From Spirochaetaceae bacterium (GTDB taxonomy: Bacteria > Spirochaetota > Spirochaetia > Treponematales > Breznakiellaceae): a stretch of DNA of 9,605 nucleotides. Under the pieces are notes generated by a model. That model was not told the DNA's origin. It saw only the letters and a program-made list of their open reading frames with translations, and ran no database searches. This document shows, piece by piece, positions 1-5,562 of this stretch; the first letter of the stretch is position 1, and each line of letters begins with the position of its first letter. The translations under genes were made by a program, and so were the position numbers. Location of the stretch: positions 1 to 9,605 of the forward strand of contig JAISLM010000048.1 in assembly GCA_031290855.1 (NCBI GenBank), given 5' to 3'.

Positions 1-615
1 GTCATCCACAAAGCCCTGGAATTGGGCGGCTATGGGGAAGACCGTCCCATGACCGGTATAAACGGCGGGAATAGGCTTACTACCGGTTTTGCCTGGAATA
101 CGGTGTTGGCCGCGGCGGATACGGTCGTCGAGGCGGTAAAGTCCGGCGCGATAAAACACTTTTTCCTTGTGGGCGGCTGTGACGGCGCAAAGCCGGGGCG
201 GAACTATTACACCGAGCTGGTAAAACAAGCGCCCGCGGACACGGTGATTCTGACTTTGGCCTGCGGGAAATACCGGTTTAACGATTTGGATATAGGTTAC
301 AGTGGCGGCCTTCCCCGCATTATGGACATGGGTCAGTGCAACGATGCCTATTCCGCCATTAAAGTCGCGGCAGCTTTGGCTGAGGCCTTCAAATGCGGCG
401 TAAATGAACTTCCCCTTACGCTGATACTCTCGTGGTATGAACAGAAGGCGGCGGCTATTCTGCTTACCCTGCTTCACCTGGGCTTAAAAAATATCCGTCT
501 CGGCCCCAGCCTTCCGGCGTTTATATCCCCAGGGGTTCTTGATTTTTTGGTCAAGCAATTCAACATCAAGCCCATAAGTTCGCCGGAGCAGGATTTACCG
601 GAGATTTTAGGCTGA
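1..615 (+). CDS. hcp: Hydroxylamine reductase / hybrid-cluster protein, 3' part
   Basis: The frame is open from the first base, so the 5' part lies outside the window; 204 C-terminal residues are present. Hcp is a cytoplasmic Fe-S protein that reduces hydroxylamine and, in enterobacteria, nitric oxide, and it protects anaerobes from nitrosative stress. The C-terminal ligands of the hybrid cluster are visible: VGGCDG (Cys60 here, the persulfide cysteine of the family), LACGKYRFN (Cys88), GQCNDAYS (Cys113) and SWYEQKA (Glu147 and Lys149). The tail, with LGLKNIRLGPSLPAF, also follows the family to its normal end. A ferredoxin gene begins 58 bp downstream on the same strand, a common pairing and a plausible electron donor. 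All visible ligands are intact, so nothing suggests a pseudogene. Identification is firm; the class (short or long N-terminal cysteine motif) cannot be told from this part. Confidence 0.96.
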   Translation, partial: VIHKALELGGYGEDRPMTGINGGNRLTTGFAWNTVLAAADTVVEAVKSGAIKHFFLVGGCDGAKPGRNYYTELVKQAPADTVILTLACGKYRFNDLDIGYSGGLPRIMDMGQCNDAYSAIKVAAALAEAFKCGVNELPLTLILSWYEQKAAAILLTLLHLGLKNIRLGPSLPAFISPGVLDFLVKQFNIKPISSPEQDLPEILG

Positions 616-673
616 ATCATGAAAGCGGGCCAAAGGTCCGGCGCAAAAACGCTCAAGAATGAAGGAATGAAGG

Positions 674-1165
674 ATGATAAGGAAGATAATCCGAATCGAC
701 GGGGAAAAGTGCGACGGCTGCGGTCTGTGTGCCGCAGCCTGTCATGAAGGGGCTCTAGCGCTTATTGACGGCAAGGCAAAATTATTGCGGGAAGACTATT
801 GTGACGGCCTGGGCACTTGTTTACCGGCCTGCCCTGCCGGGGCAATTGCTTTTGAGGAACGGGACGCAAAAGCATACGATGTGGAGGCGGCCAGGATGAA
901 TATGAAGGGGAAACCCGGGGAAACGCCGCCGCCGGGGGGCTGTCCCGGTAGTAACGCTCAAAGGATCAAGCGGAACATACCGCCCGCTATTGGACATACC
1001 GGCATCGTACAAAGCCGGCTTACGCACTGGCCGGTACAGATAAAACTGGTTCCGGTCAAGGCTCCCTATTTGAATGAACCTCCCCCGCCCTTCAGGGCGG
1101 GGAGCAGACCCCTGGAGTTGTATTTAAGTGAACCGGTTTGTTCCAACTGTTTCTCCCGGCTATAG
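674..1165 (+). CDS. Truncated ferredoxin-type 4Fe-4S protein next to hcp
   Basis: Residues 11-58 hold two Fe-S motifs: CDGCGLCAAAC (Cys13, 16, 19, 23) and CDGLGTCLPACP (Cys43, 49, 53). In the second, the usual second cysteine is Leu46, which as I recall is typical of this family. A Pro/Gly linker follows, then a conserved-looking stretch, TGIVQSRLTHWPVQIKLVP. Relatives that I recall continue for about another 100 residues. Here similarity stops near residue 133, where a GC-rich palindromic repeat and an IS630 remnant begin. The last 30 residues (NEPPPPFRAGS and onward) are translated repeat and transposon DNA. The ATG at 674 has a GAAGGA SD 8 nt upstream. The gene probably passes electrons to Hcp or another redox partner. 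The cluster-binding domain could still fold, but the C-terminal domain is lost, so the gene may be a pseudogene. Confidence 0.8.
   Translation: MIRKIIRIDGEKCDGCGLCAAACHEGALALIDGKAKLLREDYCDGLGTCLPACPAGAIAFEERDAKAYDVEAARMNMKGKPGETPPPGGCPGSNAQRIKRNIPPAIGHTGIVQSRLTHWPVQIKLVPVKAPYLNEPPPPFRAGSRPLELYLSEPVCSNCFSRL
1072..1112 (-). repeat. GC-rich palindromic repeat, REP-like copy 1
   Basis: On the minus strand this reads GGGGTCTGCTCCCCGCCC, a four-base loop, then GGGCGGGGGAGGTTCATTC. The core is a near-perfect stem between flanks GGGTCTG and GGTTCATT. The same flanks and core recur at 4186-4223, 5083-5110 and 8227-8253. This copy interrupts the ferredoxin reading frame on one side and abuts an IS630 fragment on the other. 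Confidence 0.75.
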
Positions 1166-1257
1166 CACTGTTTGGAATCAACGCCAAATGCTTCCTGTAC
1201 ATCCTTAAATGTATGCCCCGCGTCTTTATATTCAATTACGCGCTTTCTAAATGGCAC
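1113..1257 (-). pseudogene. IS630-family transposase, N-terminal fragment
   Basis: The minus-strand frame reads PFRKRVIEYKDAGHTFKDVQ followed by EAFGVDSKQCYSREKQLEQT and GSLKY. This is the helix-turn-helix N-terminus that I recognise from IS630-type (Tc1/mariner-like) transposases. Only about 45 residues survive before the frame runs into the palindromic repeat at 1112; no DDE catalytic part is present. Reading further upstream in frame gives IAYDV, where relatives have MAY at the start, so the initiator appears as ATA. GTG at 1257 is the only remaining start, and no SD is visible before it. The fragment is dead. It explains the odd tail of the upstream ferredoxin gene. Confidence 0.75.
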
Positions 1258-1361
1258 ATCGTATGCTATGCTTCATAGTATAGCAAATTTATTTGGTATT
1301 GTAAAGTAGAACTCTATAGCGCGAAATTTTGATACTTTGAATTCCTGCCCCGGCCCCTTGA

Positions 1362-1390
1362 TTGACAGTGCGGCGTTAATCGGCTAGAAT
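1362..1390 (+). promoter_or_regulatory. Sigma-70-type promoter of apt, leaderless
   Basis: TTGACA at 1362-1367 and TAGAAT at 1385-1390 are separated by exactly 17 bp. The conventional start point, 7 nt past the -10, falls on 1397, the A of the apt ATG. No SD lies before that ATG. Confidence 0.8.
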
Positions 1391-1396
1391 GGGAAT

Positions 1397-1927
1397 ATGG
1401 ATAAGATCAATCTTGATGATTACATTCGTAAAGTACCGAATTTCCCCAAAGAAGGCGTACTGTTTTACGACATTACCAGCATTTTGACGACGCCGCCCGC
1501 GTTCAGATACTGCATTGAACGCATGTTGGAGATTTACAGGGACAAACAGATTGACGCGGTCGCAGCCATTGAGGCGCGCGGCTTTCTTTTTGCCGCCCCG
1601 TTTGCCTGCAGCTTTGGAATACCGTTGATCCTGGTCAGAAAAAAGGGAAAATTGCCGCGTAAAACCCTGCGTAAAGCGTTTGAACTTGAGTATACGAGTT
1701 CGGAAATCGAGATTCACCCGGAAGACGTAAAAAAGGATTCCCGCATACTGCTTATTGACGATCTGATAGCGACGGGCGGTACCTTGAGCGCGGCACGGGA
1801 GCTTCTTTCCGAAGCCGGCGCCGAGACGCCGGAGATTTTTGGGGTAGTAGGACTGCCTTTCATGCATTACGAAGAAAAACTCAAAACCGCGACGATAACA
1901 ACGCTGATTGAATACTATTCGGAGTAA
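1397..1927 (+). CDS. apt: Adenine phosphoribosyltransferase
   Basis: Cytoplasmic purine-salvage enzyme that joins adenine and PRPP to give AMP and pyrophosphate. At 176 residues it has the normal family length. The N-terminus, DDYIRKVPNFPKEGVLFYDI, matches the family, so the ATG at 1397 is the true start. The middle contains AAIEARGFLFAAPFA, the flexible-loop region GKLPRKT, and the PRPP-binding motif ILLIDDLIATGGT at residues 117-129 with both acidic residues. No key residue is missing. A consensus promoter ends 6 nt before the ATG and there is no SD, so the transcript is predicted to be leaderless. The next gene overlaps the 3' end by up to 20 bp, suggesting one transcript. Identification is secure. 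Confidence 0.97.
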   Translation: MDKINLDDYIRKVPNFPKEGVLFYDITSILTTPPAFRYCIERMLEIYRDKQIDAVAAIEARGFLFAAPFACSFGIPLILVRKKGKLPRKTLRKAFELEYTSSEIEIHPEDVKKDSRILLIDDLIATGGTLSAARELLSEAGAETPEIFGVVGLPFMHYEEKLKTATITTLIEYYSE

Positions 1928-2432
1928 AAACCGCCCGAAACGCCCGGTGACGGAGCGTCTGTTGTTGGCCGTGTTGATAACATTGCTTGTCGTGATCGCG
2001 CTGGGAACCCTTTGGGCCTTGACTATGAGGCCTGCGGAATTGCCGCGGGACGGCGGGCCCGCTTTTGAAGCGCCGCAAAGTCCGCTTAAACCGCACATAT
2101 TTGCAGGAATGGGAAGGGTAAGGGTACGCCTTGCCCCGCCCGCGCGGCAAGGCGGCGCGACAGGCGCGTCCTCCGGCGGCGAAGCGACCGTAGTCATAGC
2201 GATAAACTTTCCATACGATGACGCCGACAGGGTTTTTCTTGAGGAACTTTCCCTTAACGTCGGCAAATTCCGCTCGGCGACGCTTGACTACTTCGGCGCG
2301 CTTCCGTCGGACAGTCCCCTGTTGTCCGACGAAACATCCCTGAAAAAAGCCCTGCTAAACCGCTACAACAGAATGCTCCGCCTGGGCAAAATCGAGACGC
2401 TGTATTTTTCTGAATATGTGATAATAGACTGA
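1908..2432 (+). CDS. FliL-like single-span membrane protein
   Basis: The protein has a basic N-terminus (SKNRPKRPVTER), one hydrophobic span at about residues 17-40 (LLLAVLITLLVVIALGTLWA), a Pro/Gly/Ala-rich linker, and a folded C-terminal part. The last 60 residues contain LEELSLNVGKFRSATLDYF and end in KIETLYFSEYVIID. That ending resembles FliL proteins of the flagellar basal body, which close with a lysine-rich helix and a 'lyFtefvi' strand. The charge pattern puts the N-terminus inside and the C-terminal domain in the periplasm. FliL supports stator function around the motor, but this could be a paralogue with another envelope role. TTG at 1908 overlaps apt by 20 bp and keeps the basic segment; GTG at 1947 is an alternative start. 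Neither has a good SD, so translation may depend on apt. Confidence 0.6.
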   Translation: MNTIRSKNRPKRPVTERLLLAVLITLLVVIALGTLWALTMRPAELPRDGGPAFEAPQSPLKPHIFAGMGRVRVRLAPPARQGGATGASSGGEATVVIAINFPYDDADRVFLEELSLNVGKFRSATLDYFGALPSDSPLLSDETSLKKALLNRYNRMLRLGKIETLYFSEYVIID

Positions 2433-2444
2433 TCCGCCGCCCGC

Positions 2445-2478
2445 AACGGCTCGCCGCACGGGAGAAAGCTTAGCCGTT
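2445..2478. repeat. Short inverted repeat between convergent genes
   Basis: AACGGCT at 2445-2451 pairs with AGCCGTT at 2472-2478 across a 20 nt gap, between the ends of the FliL-like and ComFB genes. There is no T-tract, so it is only a weak candidate for a bidirectional transcription end. Confidence 0.3.
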
Positions 2479-3189
2479 AACCTCGTCATCATCATTGTCG
2501 AACATATACAGGTCGGTAATTTTATGCGTCCTGTTCATACCAACGGTATGAATACGCTCTTTTTCACTGACCACGGGCAGTTCAAAATGATGTACGAGCG
2601 TCAGAAAACCCGGTATTGACGCCTTTATCGAGAAGTTTAATATCTTTTTTTCGCCGACCTTGGTCGAGGGGAGGCTTTCCGGCCAAAAAGTGAAAGTACC
2701 TTCGGTCTTTTTGATAAGTTTGCAGGGATTTTGCCAGTTTGCGTCTTTCATTTTAACAAACCCGCCGTTTAGCCGTAGTTCCACGTCTATGTTGTATATA
2801 GGTTCGAAGGTCTTTCCGTTAAAAATACGCCCTATGATCACCGGTATGTTGAAGTAAGCCTTGGCCGTACCGGAATCCTCTTTGCCGTTATTCATGTGGT
2901 CGAAGCCAGGACGGCGGTTCAGGCTTACCTGTTCAAACGCATTGTAAACAAGAGCGGTAATGTCGGCGATTTTTTGCTGGTTCCTTACGTTAAAATTCTC
3001 TTCGCGCAGGATGCCCCGGCTGGAAATGATATAGTGGGGCTGAAGGCGGTTCAGCACATAGCACGCCACGTCCATCCGGCATTGCGGACAGGTACAAGTC
3101 CCCTTTTTATTCACTTCTTTATTAATATCAATGCAGGCTCTTTCAACCTCGGCAAAGACCAATTCTTCGATAACATTGTGGATTTCCAT
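2470..3189 (-). CDS. ComFB-domain protein with a C-terminal beta-rich domain
   Basis: A 239-residue cytoplasmic protein; no signal peptide or membrane span is seen from the chosen start. Residues 1-60 match the ComFB family (PF10719): an N-terminal NVIEELVFAEVE helix, then CTCPQCRMDVACYVLNRLQP with Cys32, Cys34, Cys37 and the conserved Asp40. ComFB proteins were named from Bacillus competence, and some have been reported to bind cyclic dinucleotides. About 100-225 is a separate region rich in beta-type stretches (AYFNIPVIIGRIFNG, NIDVELRLNGGFVKM) that I do not recognise; it looks like an Ig-type sandwich. The tail is very acidic (DNDDDEVNG). ATG at 3189 was chosen because AAGGAG lies 5 nt upstream and ComFB similarity begins there; the frame is open to 3297, but that extension overlaps the promoter and upstream boxes. 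Role: possible second-messenger receptor or adaptor, by family only. Confidence 0.8.
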   Translation of the reverse strand: MEIHNVIEELVFAEVERACIDINKEVNKKGTCTCPQCRMDVACYVLNRLQPHYIISSRGILREENFNVRNQQKIADITALVYNAFEQVSLNRRPGFDHMNNGKEDSGTAKAYFNIPVIIGRIFNGKTFEPIYNIDVELRLNGGFVKMKDANWQNPCKLIKKTEGTFTFWPESLPSTKVGEKKILNFSIKASIPGFLTLVHHFELPVVSEKERIHTVGMNRTHKITDLYMFDNDDDEVNG

Positions 3190-3194
3190 ATCCG

Positions 3195-3200
3195 CTCCTT
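3195..3200 (-). promoter_or_regulatory. Ribosome binding site fixing the ComFB start
   Basis: AAGGAG on the minus strand lies 5 nt before the ATG at 3189. It decides between this start and upstream in-frame candidates. Confidence 0.8.
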
Positions 3201-3217
3201 CAGTATCACACAATACA

Positions 3218-3246
3218 ATTTTCAGGCATAACACGGCGGCTGTCAA
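3218..3246 (-). promoter_or_regulatory. Promoter of the ComFB gene
   Basis: On the minus strand, TTGACA (3246-3241) and GAAAAT (3223-3218) are 17 bp apart. The predicted start point leaves a leader of about 20 nt that includes the SD. Ten bp upstream of the -35 begins the first of two repeated boxes. Confidence 0.6.
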
Positions 3247-3256
3247 GCCCGCGCGT

Positions 3257-3314
3257 TGCCTCATCGAAAATGTAAGCCAAAAGACACTATGCCTCATGAA
3301 AAATTTAACCCAAA
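3257..3314 (-). promoter_or_regulatory. Two tandem 25-bp boxes upstream of the ComFB promoter
   Basis: Boxes at 3257-3281 and 3290-3314 agree at about 20 of 25 positions and are 33 bp apart. In plus-strand terms each starts TGCCTCAT, carries a GAAAAT or AAAAAT core and ends CCAAA or CCCAAA. The pair recurs with the same spacing upstream of the lipoprotein gene at 7942. The position next to a -35 suggests an activator or repressor site, but a dispersed repeat is also possible. Confidence 0.6.
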
Positions 3315-3324
3315 CTATAATAGA

Positions 3325-3354
3325 GTTGTTCAGAAACTTCAGTTTATGAACAAC
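3325..3354. repeat. Thirty-base imperfect palindrome near the transposase remnant
   Basis: GTTGTTCA (3325-3332) pairs with TGAACAAC (3347-3354), and AAAC (3334-3337) with GTTT (3342-3345), around a TTCA loop with one G/A mismatch. It lies about 120 bp before the transposase start at 3472 and may mark the outer end of that element. Confidence 0.5.
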
Positions 3355-3368
3355 AACCGCTTAAAAAA

Positions 3369-3389
3369 GCAAAATGTGGAACATTTTGC
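3369..3389. repeat. Perfect 9-bp hairpin before the transposase remnant
   Basis: GCAAAATGT and ACATTTTGC flank a GGA loop. A related ACATTTTGAAATGT palindrome lies at the far end of the split transposase (5336-5349), so both may belong to the termini of the same element. Confidence 0.5.
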
Positions 3390-3471
3390 AGGGACTTGTG
3401 AAGTAACCAGCCGGGTTATTGAACAGGTCCGATAAGGACGCTGAACGGAGCGCGTCCCCGCGGGGTTAACC

Positions 3472-3868
3472 ATGAAAGAAAAACAGGCGGTAACCAGGGA
3501 GTGTACAAGCCCTTATCAACAGGCAGCGAAAAAAGCGAAGTCCGTCGCCTCCCCCAGACCGGTCCGGACCGTTTCCGGTACAAGTGTGCCGGAAACGGAT
3601 TTTCCGCAAGCCACCCGCTCCGCTTGTGCGGCGGCGGACGCTGGGCCGGCCTTTCATATCACCGGGGACATAGCGGAAAAGCTCAAAACGATAAGCCCCG
3701 CGGCCATAGACCGGTACCTCAAAAAAGACAGGGATGCGCCCAGGATAAAGGGGAAAAGCCTCGCCAGGCCCCCGGATTCCCTGAAAAGCCGTATCCCTAT
3801 CCGGACCTTCCGCACCGGTGGAGAACGGAAAGACCCGGTTTCCGGCAAACCGGCACGGTCGGACTTTA
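3472..3868 (+). pseudogene. DDE (integrase-core) transposase, N-terminal remnant
   Basis: The frame starts at ATG 3472 with MKEKQAVTRECTSPYQQAAK, as in large integrase-core transposases of the IS481/ISNCY type known to me from Treponema. A deletion or scrambled section follows. The family pattern returns as WPAFHIT (split by an extra G near 3645), then EKLKTISPAAIDRYLKKD and KGKSLARPPDSLKSRIPIRT. A second shift near 3830 moves the frame to RPGFRQTGTV, where relatives read PGFWQTDTVHHC and the first catalytic Asp would stand; here that position reads Gly. The DDE core after this point is missing. The matching C-terminus lies at 5101-5344, so one gene has been split by later insertions and deletions. 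It cannot encode an active enzyme. Confidence 0.75.
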
Positions 3869-3877
3869 TAGTCCGCC

Positions 3878-4185
3878 GCCACCGCGCTCACGATACGCGG
3901 CGCTTTCCCCCGGCCTTGAAGTGTCCCCGGACCGCCTTCCCGTCCATATTCCCGCTTGACGGCCAGCACCCAATTCATAAAACACCGCTCGATCTCCTCC
4001 GGCACTATCCGGCTTATCACCCGCCGGTACACGTCGTGATGAGGGACGCCGTGCTCTGGTTTCAGAAACCGGACCGGCCAGGCTTTCTTCGCCTTCGCGT
4101 ACCGTCCTGTGTCTTCCCGTCCCCGGGCCAGGGCGATAAGCGCCGGAATGGTTATGACGATGACTTCATAGAGCGGGTACAGTTT
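3878..4185 (-). pseudogene. ISAs1-family transposase fragment
   Basis: The minus-strand frame reads KLYPLYEVIVITIPALIALA, then RYAKAKKAW, LKPEHGVPHHDVYRRVISR and EEIERCFMNWVLAVKREY. This is the N-terminal DDE_Tnp_1-associated domain of ISAs1 (H-repeat) transposases. After REYGRE the usual IDGKT segment is lost or deleted, and similarity briefly resumes at RIVSA near 3890 before ending. Upstream of KLYPLYEV the true N-terminus is replaced by the palindromic repeat that starts at 4186. About a quarter of a normal transposase remains. It lies opposite in direction to the split transposase around it, so it arrived separately. The long open frame on this strand (3466-4278) is a chance fusion of this fragment with flanking DNA and is not a gene. 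Confidence 0.8.
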
Positions 4186-4223
4186 ATTCGCAGTGGGGTC
4201 TGCTCCCCCGCCCCTTGGGGCGG
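4186..4223 (+). repeat. GC-rich palindromic repeat, REP-like copy 2
   Basis: Starts ATTCGCAGTGGGGTCTGC and continues into the palindrome CCGCCCCTTGGGGCGG at 4208-4223. The first 27 bases are identical to 8227-8253. It cuts off the N-terminus of the ISAs1 fragment. Confidence 0.75.
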
Positions 4224-4360
4224 TTATAATTGGCAATACCAACAAAAAATGGTAGTAGACGGGTTTGCGAGCAACCAAGGCTTGCTATGCAAACCACCAC
4301 AGTTAAATAATTTCCTTACAGAACGAACCTCGTAAATGACGCGACGCTTACAAGATACCC
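4224..4360. other. Unassigned spacer inside the mobile-element cluster
   Basis: I see no credible gene, promoter or repeat here. It separates the ISAs1 fragment and its palindromic repeat from the left inverted repeat of the RAYT-like unit. Confidence 0.4.
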
Positions 4361-4384
4361 AGCCCCTTGGGCTAAACTTGACCC
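4361..4384 (-). repeat. Left inverted repeat of the RAYT-type unit
   Basis: AGCCCCTTGGG followed by CTAAACTTGACCC. Its reverse complement shares a 16-base run, GGGTCAAGTTTAGCCC, with 5071-5086. Confidence 0.65.
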
Positions 4385-4516
4385 GCAAAATTTTTCCTGA
4401 TGAAAAGCCCCCTGCCGCTCCGCCGGAAGGTCGAAGGTACTTTCCGGTTCGGCTTCTTTCCGTTTTTTCTCCGTATGTTAAAGCAAACCGCGGGTTAACC
4501 ACCAATATATTTATAC

Positions 4517-4975
4517 ATGAGACATTTAAGAATGCTGAAACAGGGCGTGTGGTACGAAATCCGTACCAGCGTCAACAACCGGGAACCCCTGTTCCGCGGG
4601 GGCCGGGCGCAGGCGCTGTTTGACCGGGTGTTCCGGGAGACCGCGAACAGGTTTGTCTTCGCGGTCCGGGGCTTAAGTCTCGCCGGCGACCGGCTGGCCT
4701 TTTACATAAAGCCCGCGGACGGGTTTGAGCTGCCCGCGATAATGAAGTGGCTGAAGCAGACCTTCGCACAGAGGTACAACCGGGACAGCGGACGGACTGG
4801 GCACCTGTGGGGCGACCGGTACCGGTCGCGGATTCTGGAAGGGGAGCCGCCGGACGGCGGGGAGGCGGCGGGAGTCCCGCCGGCCTGCGGGGTCAGACAC
4901 CATCGCGGGAAACGGGCGGCCGGGGCCGCTTTTTTCCGCCTATACCCCATTCCCGTCGCCCCGGAGCCCGGATAA
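4517..4975 (+). CDS. IS200-like (REP-associated tyrosine) transposase homologue lacking the HUH motif
   Basis: A 152-residue protein. The N-terminus (GVWYEIRTSVNNREPLF) and centre (LPAIMKWLKQTFAQRYN, then GRTGHLWGDRYRSRIL) follow the Y1-transposase fold of RAYT proteins: the first strand, the tyrosine helix and the 'GrtGHlWgdRf' segment. The tyrosine is Tyr87. At residues 58-70, where active members carry a 'MPNHVHLL' strand with two metal-binding histidines, this protein reads LAFYIKPADG and has none. The early YHv position is also changed to Tyr13-Glu14. It should therefore not be an ordinary HUH nuclease. The frame is intact, with a Gly/Ala/Pro-rich tail, so it may be a derived DNA-binding member. 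TATATT lies 5 nt before the ATG at 4517 and no clear SD is seen; Met6 is an alternative start. Inverted repeats and GC palindromes flank it. Confidence 0.7.
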   Translation: MRHLRMLKQGVWYEIRTSVNNREPLFRGGRAQALFDRVFRETANRFVFAVRGLSLAGDRLAFYIKPADGFELPAIMKWLKQTFAQRYNRDSGRTGHLWGDRYRSRILEGEPPDGGEAAGVPPACGVRHHRGKRAAGAAFFRLYPIPVAPEPG

Positions 4976-5070
4976 GCGGCATAATCCGCCCGCAGAACCG
5001 TAGCGGCCGCCATTTCCTCTCCAAACCGAACCGGCCCAGAGGGATACGTCTGCCCTGAAATCTGAATTGT

Positions 5071-5094
5071 GGGTCAAGTTTAGCCCCTTGGGGC
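5071..5094 (+). repeat. Right inverted repeat of the RAYT-type unit
   Basis: GGGTCAAGTTTAGCCC at 5071-5086, then CTTGGGGC, merging with the half palindrome that follows. It is the inverted partner of 4361-4384. Confidence 0.65.
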
Positions 5095-5110
5095 GGGGAG
5101 GTTCATTCCC
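5083..5110 (+). repeat. GC-rich palindromic repeat, REP-like copy 3 (half unit)
   Basis: GCCCCTTGGGGCGGGG followed by AGGTTCATTCCC. It matches the right half of the repeat family; the GGGTCTGC half is missing, replaced by the inverted repeat at 5071. Confidence 0.7.
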
Positions 5111-5344
5111 AATAAGAAGTTCGTCAGCAAGAGCGGGGCGGTTTTAAAAACGCCCTGCCGGCGGTGCATGGAATCTTCGCTGACGGAGGCGGAGAAGGCC
5201 GGGCTTTCCGCAAAACGGATATTGCTGAACCCGGTTGAATTGCAATACAATCTTAACCAGGCCGTTGACAACCTTTTGGCTGTCCGCAAGGCTAAAGTTA
5301 CCTTTTCTAAATGTCCTACCCAAAAGGTTTCGGTTACATTTTGA
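5101..5344 (+). pseudogene. DDE (integrase-core) transposase, C-terminal remnant
   Basis: The plus-strand frame with no start codon reads KKFVSKSGAVLKTPCRRCME, then SSLTEAEKAGLSAKR, LLNPVELQYNLNQAVDNLLA, and stops at TGA 5342-5344. The 'KTPyqRlmESs' and 'NPVELQYNvNqAVdnLL' pattern is the C-terminus of the same transposase family as the N-terminal remnant at 3472-3868, on the same strand. Together they leave out the whole catalytic core. The region between them holds an ISAs1 fragment, palindromic repeats and a RAYT-like unit. The first residues are fused to the palindromic repeat, so the left edge is set by that insertion. Strongly recognisable as a remnant, though the exact IS family label is less certain. 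Confidence 0.7.
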
Positions 5345-5354
5345 AATGTCCAAT

Positions 5355-5540
5355 CACGGCCCGTACAGCCGGCGCTTAGCGGCAGCACTGTTTTTACGCC
5401 GTTTTTCCAGTATACCGGGATGTCATCCTAACTGCCGGCCATATACACGGCGAACCGGGGTCTGTTGCCGGTTTGAGCCCATACCGCACTTGTACGCATA
5501 CCGTGCCCGCGCATACTTTGTTCAAATACCTGTTTTTCAC
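5355..5540 (-). pseudogene. 5' remnant of a 'YWKNG'-repeat type protein gene
   Basis: An excellent SD (AAGGAG, 5553-5548) lies 7 nt before GTG 5540 on the minus strand. That frame gives a 48-residue ORF, starting MKNRYLNKVCAGTVCVQV, which stops at 5394. A second minus-strand frame over the same bases carries a more family-like stretch: GNRPRFAVYMAGS, a stop codon, then DDIPVYWKNGVKTVLPLSAG. This resembles the repeat of spirochaetal lipoproteins with 'vYvaGyy...cYWKNG.rtdL' units that I recall, thought to form a propeller. The best reading is a gene 5' end broken by a frameshift and a stop, then cut off near 5355 by the right end of the transposase element. The alternative is a real 48-residue peptide. 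Confidence 0.5.
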
Positions 5541-5562
5541 TTGTTTTCTCCTTAAATTAACG

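Larger units (their letters stand above)
4361..5110 (+). mobile_element. Candidate RAYT-type unit bounded by inverted repeats
   Basis: A single IS200-like gene (4517-4975) lies between inverted copies of GGGTCAAGTTTAGCCC. The left copy is at 4361-4384 (read on the minus strand) and the right at 5071-5094. The right end runs straight into half of the GC palindrome (5083-5110), ending GGAGGTTCATTCCC. REP-associated tyrosine transposases are typically flanked by such palindromes. The 13-mer CTAAACTTGACCC of the left end occurs again at 8269-8281, with no RAYT gene nearby. The unit sits between the two halves of the DDE transposase, so it probably entered that element. Borders are inferred from the repeats; no target duplication was identified. 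Confidence 0.55.

Noticed and set aside
1376..2266. Minus-strand frame of 296 codons
   Set aside because: It lies antisense to apt and the FliL-like gene, has a basic, low-information composition and no SD.
3466..4278. Minus-strand frame of 270 codons as one gene
   Set aside because: Only 3878-4185 is protein-like (ISAs1). The rest is antisense of another transposase remnant and of the palindromic repeat.
4224..4505. Minus-strand frame of 93 codons
   Set aside because: It crosses the left inverted repeat of the RAYT-type unit, has no recognisable motif and looks like chance coding.
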